Positions 44,043 through 51,871 of a stretch of 55,274 nucleotides of DNA are shown in pieces; position 1 is the stretch's first letter, and each line of letters opens with the position of its first letter. Under the pieces are notes generated by a model. That model searched no databases. It saw nothing but the letters and a program-made list of their open reading frames with translations, and was not told the DNA's origin. Source of the DNA: Pseudomonadota bacterium (GTDB lineage Bacteria > Pseudomonadota > Gammaproteobacteria > Burkholderiales > Burkholderiaceae_C). The stretch is taken from positions 1 through 55,274 of the forward strand of contig JAEWIF010000028.1 in assembly GCA_023387335.1 (NCBI GenBank), read 5' to 3'. The position numbers and the translations under genes are program-made.

Positions 44043-45236
44043 TCAGGGTCGGGCGAGCCAGCGTTGCGCCAGCCGCACGAAGTAGCTGGCGCCGATGGGG
44101 ATGATCTCGTCGTTGAAGTCGAACGAGGTGTTGTGGATGATGCAAGGACCGGGCCCGTGGTCCGGCAGGCGGTGCCCGCCGTCGCCGTTGCCGATGAAGG
44201 CGTAGCAGCCGGGCTTCACGCGCAGCATGTGGGCGAAGTCCTCGGCGCCCATCACGGCCGGATAGGACTCGTCCACCATCTTGTCGCCCACCACCTCGCG
44301 CATCACCTGCGCGGCGAAGCCCGCCTCGGCGTCGTGGTTGACCACCGGCGGCGAAGCGCGGCGGAAGAACACGTCGGCGGTGCAGCCGTGGGCCTGGGCG
44401 ATGCCGTTCGCCAGCCGGCGCAGGCCTTCCTCGATCTTGTCGGTGGCGTCTTCCGAGAACGTCCGCACCGTGCCGCCCACCGAGGCGATGTCGGGGATCA
44501 CGTTGGGCGCGTCGGAGCCCCGCAGTTGCGTCACCGCCAGCAGCGCGCGCTCGGTCGAGGCGATCACCCGCGGCACCAGCGACTGCAGCTGCTGGGCCAG
44601 GTCGATCACGGCGCCCACCGGATCGATGCCGGTGTGCGGCATGGAGGCGTGCGTGCCGCGGCCGGTGAGCGTCACCTTCCAGGTATTGCTCGAAGCCATC
44701 AGCGGCCCGTGGTTGAGCGCGAAGCCGCCGACGTTGCCGATCGGGAAGTTGTGCAGGGCGAACACCGCCTCGCAGGGGAAGCGGTCGAACAGGCCGTCCT
44801 GGATCATCTTGAGCGCGCCCGCCTTGCCCATCTCCTCGGCCGGCTGGAAGATGAAGTTCACCGTGCCGTCGAAGTCGCGCGCCCGGGAAAGGTGCCAGGC
44901 CGCCGCCAGCAGCATGGTGGTGTGGCCGTCGTGGCCGCAGGCGTGCATCCGGCCGTCGTGCTTCGAGCGGTGCGGGAAATGGTTCTCTTCCTGCAGCGGC
45001 AGCGCATCCAGGTCGGCCCGCAGGCCGATGCTGCGGCCGCCGCTGCCGCACCGCAGCACCCCGACCACGCCGGTGCCCGCGACGCCGGTGTGCACCTCGA
45101 TGCCCCACTCGCGCAGCAGGTCGGCGACGATCTTCGAAGTCCGGTGCTCCTCGAAGCCGAGTTCCGGATGGGCATGGATGTCGCGGCGCAGCGCGACGAA
45201 GCGGGAAACGTCCGCGAAGGAATCGACGATGTTCAT
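44043..45236 (-). CDS. M20 family amidohydrolase (hippurate hydrolase-like)
   Basis: This 397-residue metallohydrolase resembles hippurate hydrolase and related aminoacylases. Metal-binding segments are RMHACGHDGHTTMLLA, QPAEEMGKAGA, and MGAEDFAHML, and a dimerisation lid contains GRGTHASMPHTGIDP. It has no signal peptide and should act in the cytoplasm on N-acyl amino acids or similar amides. It precedes the Bug gene in one probable operon. A -10-like element and an inverted repeat surround its start codon. Confidence 0.9.
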   Translation of the reverse strand: MNIVDSFADVSRFVALRRDIHAHPELGFEEHRTSKIVADLLREWGIEVHTGVAGTGVVGVLRCGSGGRSIGLRADLDALPLQEENHFPHRSKHDGRMHACGHDGHTTMLLAAAWHLSRARDFDGTVNFIFQPAEEMGKAGALKMIQDGLFDRFPCEAVFALHNFPIGNVGGFALNHGPLMASSNTWKVTLTGRGTHASMPHTGIDPVGAVIDLAQQLQSLVPRVIASTERALLAVTQLRGSDAPNVIPDIASVGGTVRTFSEDATDKIEEGLRRLANGIAQAHGCTADVFFRRASPPVVNHDAEAGFAAQVMREVVGDKMVDESYPAVMGAEDFAHMLRVKPGCYAFIGNGDGGHRLPDHGPGPCIIHNTSFDFNDEIIPIGASYFVRLAQRWLARP

Positions 45237-45260
45237 GGCGGAAAGTTTATTCCCGCCATG
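45234..45260. promoter_or_regulatory. Inverted repeat with -10-like core at the amidohydrolase start
   Basis: CATGGCGG (45234-45241) and CCGCCATG (45253-45260) are a perfect 8-bp inverted repeat around an AT-rich 11-base centre. On the minus strand TAAACT (complement of 45244-45249) sits 7 bases before the ATG, inside the repeat. It could be an operator over a leaderless promoter, or a hairpin at the start codon. Confidence 0.45.
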
Positions 45261-45264
45261 AAGG

Positions 45265-46647
45265 TCAGAAGGGGAGCTTGGGAACCCCGCCCTTGCCGCC
45301 CTTGCCGCCCATCCCGCCCATGCGCTTCATCATCTTCATGAGGCCGCCGCCCTTCATCTTCTTCATCATCCCCTGCATCTGCTCGAACTCATTGAGCAGG
45401 CGGTTGACCTCCTGGACCTGCACGCCGGCGCCGGCGGCGATGCGGCGCTTGCGGGTGGCCTTGATGATCTCGGGCTTGCGGCGCTCGGCCGCGGTCATGC
45501 TGCAGATGATCCCTTCCTTGCGGCGGATGTCGCGCTCGGCCTTGTCCATGTCGACCTGGCCGGCCTTGGCCTGCACCTGGGCGGGCATCTTCTCCATCAG
45601 GGTGGACAGGCCGCCCATCTGCTTCATCTGCTGGATCTGCGCGAGGAAGTCGTTGAGGTCGAACCCCTCGCCGCTCTTGACCTTGGCGGCCAGCTTCTGC
45701 GCGGCCTGCAGGTCGACCCCGGCCGTGACCTGCTCGACCAGGGCGACGATGTCGCCCATGCCCAGGATGCGGCCGGCATGGCGCTCGGCGTCGAACACCT
45801 CCAGGCCGTCGATCTTCTCGGACACGCCGGCGAACTTGATCGGCGCGCCGGTGATCTGCCGCACCGACAGCGCCGCGCCGCCGCGCGAGTCGCCGTCCAT
45901 CTTGGTCAGCACGATGCCGGTGAGCGGCAGCGCCTCCTTGAAGGCCTTGGCGGTGTTGACCGCGTCCTGGCCCTGCATGGCGTCGACCACGAACAGCGTC
46001 TCGACCGGCTTGACCGCGGCGTGCAGCTCGCGGATCTCGCGCATCAGCGCCTCGTCGATGGCCAGGCGGCCGGCGGTGTCGACCAGCAGCACGTCGAAGT
46101 ACTGCTTGCGGGCGTGGTCCAGCGCCGCGCGGGCGATGTCCAGCGGCTTCTGGTCGGGCGAGCTGGGGAACCACTCGGCGCCGGCCTGGGCCGTCACCGT
46201 CTTGAGCTGCTCGATGGCGGCCGGGCGGTAGACGTCGCCGGAGACCGTCAGCACCTTCTTCTTGCGCTTGTCGACCAGGTGCTTGGCCAGCTTGGCCGTG
46301 GTGGTGGTCTTGCCGGCGCCCTGCAGGCCGGCCATCAGGATCACCGCCGGCGGCTGCGCGGCCAGGTTGATGTCGGCCACGCCCTCGCCCATGGTGGCGA
46401 CCAGCTCGCGGTTGACGATGCCCACCAGCGCCTGGCCGGGATTGAGCGAGCCCACCACTTCCTGGCCCAGCGCCTTGTCCTTGACGCGCGCGATGAAGTC
46501 GCGCACGACCGGCAGCGCCACGTCGGCTTCGAGCAGGGCCATGCGCACCTCGCGCAGCATGTCCTGCACGTTGGCTTCTGTGATGCGCGCCTGGCCGCGC
46601 ATTTCCTTGACCAGGCGGGAGAGTTTGTCGGAGAGGGCGGAGGCCAT
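45265..46647 (-). CDS. ffh: Signal recognition particle protein Ffh
   Basis: This 460-residue GTPase binds signal sequences and targets ribosomes to the inner membrane with 4.5S RNA and FtsY. The N domain (1-85) is followed by the G domain with G1 GLQGAGKTTTTAKLA, VSGDVYRPAA, DTAGRL and TKMDGDSRGG, then the Met-rich M domain ending in a Gly/Lys/Met tail (MKKMKGGGLMKMMKRMGG). I chose the ATG at 46647 (MASALSDKLSRL), the normal family start. It is divergent from the ccsA-like gene. Confidence 0.97.
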   Translation of the reverse strand: MASALSDKLSRLVKEMRGQARITEANVQDMLREVRMALLEADVALPVVRDFIARVKDKALGQEVVGSLNPGQALVGIVNRELVATMGEGVADINLAAQPPAVILMAGLQGAGKTTTTAKLAKHLVDKRKKKVLTVSGDVYRPAAIEQLKTVTAQAGAEWFPSSPDQKPLDIARAALDHARKQYFDVLLVDTAGRLAIDEALMREIRELHAAVKPVETLFVVDAMQGQDAVNTAKAFKEALPLTGIVLTKMDGDSRGGAALSVRQITGAPIKFAGVSEKIDGLEVFDAERHAGRILGMGDIVALVEQVTAGVDLQAAQKLAAKVKSGEGFDLNDFLAQIQQMKQMGGLSTLMEKMPAQVQAKAGQVDMDKAERDIRRKEGIICSMTAAERRKPEIIKATRKRRIAAGAGVQVQEVNRLLNEFEQMQGMMKKMKGGGLMKMMKRMGGMGGKGGKGGVPKLPF

Positions 46648-46692
46648 GGAGAAGTGGGGCGCCGGTGCCCCGGCGGATGCGGGGCGAGCGAC

Positions 46693-46698
46693 TAAACT
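46693..46698 (+). promoter_or_regulatory. Candidate -10 element of the ccsA-like/pilSR block
   Basis: TAAACT ends 7 bases before the ATG at 46706, with no ribosome binding site between. The complementary strand reads AGTTTA, and a -10 for divergent ffh may overlap it. No good -35 is seen. Confidence 0.35.
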
Positions 46699-46705
46699 GC
46701 GGCCC

Positions 46706-47503
46706 ATGATTCTAGCGAGTGGCTCCGCGACCGGCGCCGTGCTGTCGCTGGCGGCCGCCGCGGCCTACGCGGTGCCCGCCGCCGCCGCGGCACGCCTGAG
46801 CCAGCGCGCCGCGCGCTGGGCGCTCGTCGTCGCCTGGGTGCTGCACGCCCTGGTGCTGGGCTGGACCTTGCTGGGCGACACGCCGCGATTCGGCTTCGCC
46901 CCGGCGCTCTCGGTCACCGCCTGGCTGGTGCTGACGGTCTACGCGGTCGAGCGCGAACTTTTCCCGCAGCTGCAGGCGCGCTGGGCGCTCGCAGGGTTCG
47001 GCTCGCTCGCCGTGCTGCTCGCGCTGGTGTTCCCGGGCACGCCGATGCATCCGAGCGCCACGCCGCTGCTGCCGCTGCACCTGGCACTGGGCGTCGCCTC
47101 GTACGGCCTGTTCGCGGCCGCCGTGGTGCATGCCTGGCTGATGCGCCGCACCGAGCAGATGATGCGGCAGGCCGCCGAGCCCCAGGCGGGCCTTCCGTTG
47201 CTCACGCTGGAGCGCCTCACCTTCCGCTTCGCGGCCGCCGGCTTCGTGCTGCTGTCCGCCACGCTGCTGGCCGGCCTGCTGTTCGGCGAGACTCTGTACG
47301 GCCGGGCCTGGCGCTGGGACCACAAGACCATCTTCTCGGTGCTGGCCTGGGTGGCCTTCGCGCTGCTGCTGCTGGGGCGCGCGCGCTTCGGCTGGCGCGG
47401 GCGCACGGCGGTGCGGGTGCTCTACACCGGCTCGCTGCTCCTGCTGCTGGCCTACGTGGGCTCGCGCTTCGTGATGGAAGTGGTGCTGGGACAGGTGACA
47501 TGA
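46706..47503 (+). CDS. CcsA/HemX-like cytochrome c assembly membrane protein
   Basis: This 265-residue protein has about eight hydrophobic helices and the C-terminal family segment ETLYGRAWRWDHKTIFSVLAW, with LGVASYGLFAAAVVHAW earlier. It belongs to the CcmC/CcsA/YpjD superfamily, whose members handle haem in cytochrome c maturation. The gene next to ffh is usually annotated this way (YpjD type), but its actual role is unproven. It overlaps the next small gene by four bases. Confidence 0.83.
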   Translation: MILASGSATGAVLSLAAAAAYAVPAAAAARLSQRAARWALVVAWVLHALVLGWTLLGDTPRFGFAPALSVTAWLVLTVYAVERELFPQLQARWALAGFGSLAVLLALVFPGTPMHPSATPLLPLHLALGVASYGLFAAAVVHAWLMRRTEQMMRQAAEPQAGLPLLTLERLTFRFAAAGFVLLSATLLAGLLFGETLYGRAWRWDHKTIFSVLAWVAFALLLLGRARFGWRGRTAVRVLYTGSLLLLLAYVGSRFVMEVVLGQVT

Positions 47504-47745
47504 AATTCCTGCTGGTGCTGGCGGTGCTGGTCGTCGCCTACCTGGTGTGGCGATCGGGCCGCACGCGCGACGACGAAGACGAGCGGCCGAAAGCGCCCCG
47601 TCCCGACACCAGCCCCGCGCTGCCGCCGCAGGACATGGTGCGCTGCCCGGTGTGCGCGGTGCACCTGCCGCGCCCGGACGCCGTGGCGGGCCGCAGCGGC
47701 CGCCTGTACTGCTGCGCCGAACACCGCCGCGACGGCGGCAACTAG
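47500..47745 (+). CDS. PP0621-family small membrane-anchored zinc-ribbon-like protein
   Basis: This 81-residue protein has an N-terminal membrane helix (about 2-18) and a C-terminal Cys-rich module with CPVC near residue 49 and CCAEH near 72, suggestive of a small metal-binding ribbon. Proteins like this regularly sit between the ccsA-like gene and pilS in betaproteobacteria and are annotated PP0621 family, with no known function. It overlaps the ccsA-like gene by four bases, and the pilS start lies just after its stop. Confidence 0.8.
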   Translation: MKFLLVLAVLVVAYLVWRSGRTRDDEDERPKAPRPDTSPALPPQDMVRCPVCAVHLPRPDAVAGRSGRLYCCAEHRRDGGN

Positions 47746-47753
47746 TGACCGGG

Positions 47754-49438
47754 ATGAACTCGGCGCCCCTCGATTCCGCGTTGCAGGAGTTCGCGAGTCC
47801 CCAGGATTCGCCCTTCGTGCGGCTGTGGCTGGGCTTCGCCACCGCTCGCGTTGCGGTCGGCCTGGCCCTGGTGGTGCTGCTCGCCACGTCCCGTTTCCTC
47901 GGACCGCAGCCCGTCTCCGGCTGGCTGATCGGCATGTGCGCCACCTACCTGCTGGCGACGCTGGCGGCACGGCTGCTGCTGCGCCCGCCGGCGGCCGGTT
48001 CGGCGTTCGATCCGCAGTGGGTCTCCAGCATCGGCGTCGACCTGCTGGTGTTCGCCTGCCTCCAGTTCCTGCAGGCGGGCGGCATCTATTACGCGCCGCT
48101 GTTCGCGATCCCGGTGCTGATGGCGGCGGTGCTCGGCTCCGGGCTGCTGGCCCTGGGCACCGCGGCCGCGGTCGCGCTGCTGCTGCTGGCCGACGCCTGG
48201 GTGCAGGTGCTCGAGTCGTCGGTGGACATGGCCCAGCGCTTCGTGCAGGCGGGCCTGAGCGGCATCGGCTTCTTCGCCCTGGCCTTCCTCGCCCACCAGC
48301 TGGCGCTGCGGCTCGCGCGCGAGGAAGCGGCGGCGCGCGAAGGCCGCCGGGCCGCGCTGATGCAGGCCCAGGTCAACCGGCTGGTGATCGAGACCCTGGC
48401 CGACGGCGTGCTGGTGGTCGACCCCAACGGCAAGGTGCACGCGGCGAACCCGGCCGCGCGCGAGCTGCTCGGCGCGGGCACCCGTCGCCGCCTGAAGCTG
48501 GCCGAGCAGCCGGCCTGGTCGCCGCTGGCCGAGATGGCGCGGCGCACCTTCGACAGCGGGCAGCAGCAGTTCTCCGACCTGGCGATCGAGCAGCGCACCG
48601 GCGCCGCGCGCCGGGTGTTCGTGCGCACGCGGCTGGCCTCGACGTCCGCCGACCCGACCGGCGGACTGTGCGTGGTGTTCCTGCAGGACCTGCGCGAGAT
48701 GGAGGCGCGGCTGCGCACCGAGAAGCTGGCCGCCATGGGTCGCATGTCCACCGCGGTGGCGCACGAGATCCGCAATCCGCTGGCCGCCATTTCGCAGGCC
48801 AACGACCTGCTGGAAGAGGAGCTGCAGGCACCCGAGCATCGCCAGCTGAGCGCGCTGGTGCGGCAGAACGCCCAGCGGCTGTCGCAGATCGTCGAGGAGA
48901 TCCTGGACGTCGCGCGGGTGCAGCACAAGTCGGCGCCCCTGGGCCAGTTCAAGCCCGAGCTCGATGCCGCCGTTCGCACCTGCTGCCAGGACTGGACCGA
49001 CCAGAACCACAGCGGCGAGCGGTTCCAGCTGGCGCTGGCCGCGCCCGGCCAGCACGTCGCCTTCGATCCGGACCACCTGCGCCGCCTGCTGGTCAACCTG
49101 CTGGACAACGCGCTGCGCTACGCCTCGCACGCGCCCGACGCCATCCAGGTGGCCACCACGATCGAGGGGCCACCGACGCTCACCGTGTGGAGCGACGGCG
49201 CGGCGCTGGAAGCCGCGGTCGAGCGCCACCTGTTCGAACCCTTCTTCTCCTCGGAAAGCCGCTCCAGCGGCCTGGGCCTCTACATCTGCCGCGAACTGTG
49301 CGAGCGGCACGGCGCGCGCATCGGCTACCGGCGCGGACCGTCGCCTGGAGGCGACGGCCGCGACGGCAATGCGTTCTTCGTCGCGTTCCGCGCAACATCG
49401 GCCGCGGCCGCCAGCTCAGCCTTTGCCAAAATGCCGGC

Positions 49439-49442
<4 letters not shown>
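47754..49442 (+). CDS. pilS: PilS: sensor histidine kinase for pilin expression
   Basis: This 562-residue kinase has about six N-terminal membrane helices (25-185), a cytoplasmic PAS domain (about 205-310; TLADGVLVVDPNGKV), a HisKA domain with H337 (AVAHEIRNPLAAIS), and an ATPase domain with NLLDNALRYA and SGLGLYICRELC. In Pseudomonas PilS senses pilin in the membrane and controls PilR. The start could also be GTG at 47745, which overlaps the previous stop; both give the same protein apart from three residues. The pilR GTG overlaps its stop. Confidence 0.93.
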
Positions 49443-50921
<1,479 letters not shown>

Positions 50922-50938
<17 letters not shown>

Positions 50939-51506
50939 CGACTCGCTCTGGTCGCGCGGCTGGTACCGCTTCGCGCGCCGGCTGGACTCGCCCAACTTCG
51001 GCCCGCGGCCGGCGGACGCGGCGATCGACCTGGTGGTCGTGCATTCCATCAGCCTGCCGCCGGGCGAGTACGGCGGCGAGCACGTGCAGGCGCTGTTCAC
51101 CAACCGGCTGGACTGGGAAGCGCATCCCTACTTCAAGTCGATCGAAGGCCTGCAGGTCTCGGCCCACTTCTACGTGCGCCGCAACGGCGAGCTGTGGCAG
51201 TTCGTCAGCACCGACGATCGCGCCTGGCACGCGGGCGCGTCCAGCTGGGAAGGGCGCGCCAACTGCAACGACTTCTCCGTCGGGATCGAGCTCGAGGGGC
51301 TGGAAGGCGGGCCGTTCGAGCCGGCGCAGTACGAGGCGCTGGCGGGCCTGTGCGCGGCCCTGGCGCAGCGGCATCCGATCCGCCACATCGTCGGCCACGA
51401 GCACGTGGCACCGGGGCGCAAGCAGGATCCCGGCGCGGGCTTCGACTGGGCGCTGTTGCGCGACAGCCTCGGCTGGGCGCCATCGTCCCTTCCCCCATCG
51501 GTCTGA
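50922..51506 (+). CDS. ampD: 1,6-anhydro-N-acetylmuramyl-L-alanine amidase AmpD
   Basis: This 194-residue cytoplasmic zinc amidase removes the peptide from anhydro-muropeptides during cell-wall recycling, and its loss derepresses AmpC in species that have it. Zinc ligands by family pattern are H41 (VVVHSISLPPGEYGG), H159 and D169 in GHEHVAPGRKQDPG. AHFYVRRNGELWQF and WHAGASSW are further landmarks. I chose the ATG at 50922; a GTG four codons upstream is an alternative. It overlaps the end of pilR. Confidence 0.93.
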
Positions 51507-51721
51507 TTTCGCGGACCTCGTTTGCGGTCGAGTTGCTTCTCCGCCGCGCGTCGCGACGTGCGCGCGCATGCACGTCGATCTTGCTTCGAACTGTTCGCAG
51601 CCAGCAGCCGCGCGGCCTGCAAGGGCATTTCGCGCGCAATGCCGCGTCGTCCCTGAGCGGTGGATGATGGTTCGCGCAGCGATGCGGGCGCGAGGCGGGC
51701 ACAGGGCAGACAACCCACACG

Positions 51722-51752
51722 CTGTCCACAGGCCATCCACTTGTCGTCCACG
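51722..51752 (+). promoter_or_regulatory. Three phased DnaA-box-like repeats
   Basis: TCCAC recurs at 51725, 51736 and 51747, exactly 11 bases apart, in contexts CTGTCCACA, CCATCCACT and TCGTCCACG, which resemble the DnaA box TTATCCACA. DnaA is a known regulator of nrdAB in E. coli. The repeats lie about 25 bases upstream of the promoter -35. Confidence 0.45.
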
Positions 51753-51759
51753 GCGTTAA

Positions 51760-51775
51760 CCACTACCTATAGCGC
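51760..51775. promoter_or_regulatory. Upstream NrdR-type box
   Basis: CCACTACC-TATAGCGC fits the pattern CACTATA-TATAGTG with several mismatches in the left half and one in the right. Its centre is 31 bp from that of the second box, three helical turns, which is the spacing seen for NrdR box pairs. Confidence 0.65.
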
Positions 51776-51804
51776 TTGCCGTTGCTTCGGGCGCTATATA
51801 TAGT
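51776..51804 (+). promoter_or_regulatory. nrdA promoter
   Basis: TTGCCG (51776-51781) and TATAGT (51799-51804) are separated by 17 bases. The -35 lies between the two NrdR-type boxes, and the -10 lies inside the downstream one, so NrdR binding would block RNA polymerase. Confidence 0.7.
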
Positions 51805-51806
51805 GC
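51791..51806. promoter_or_regulatory. Downstream NrdR-type box
   Basis: GCGCTATA-TATAGTGC is a near-perfect 16-bp palindrome that matches the NrdR box consensus of the form ACACTATA-TATAGTGT. It overlaps the promoter -10. Confidence 0.75.
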
Positions 51807-51871
51807 CCCTGAGGCTGAGGCGCGTTAGACTCGCGCCCTTCCGAAAAAGATAACTGCAGCAGAGGAACGAC

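Larger units (their letters stand above)
51507..51871. other. 365-base nrd control region without a gene
   Basis: I see no supportable gene between ampD and nrdA; the short open frames have no family features. The stretch holds three phased TCCAC repeats (51722-51752), two NrdR-type boxes and a good sigma-70 promoter (51760-51806), and then about 60 bases of leader with a GAGGAAC ribosome binding site before the nrdA ATG. The first 200 bases show nothing I can identify. Confidence 0.7.

Noticed and set aside
45265..46705. 4.5S RNA gene near ffh
   Set aside because: I looked in the short spacers around ffh for an SRP RNA-like hairpin with the GGAA tetraloop region and saw none.
51568..51759. 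63-codon frame in the ampD-nrdA gap
   Set aside because: No family, no ribosome binding site, and it covers the phased TCCAC repeats; better explained as control DNA.
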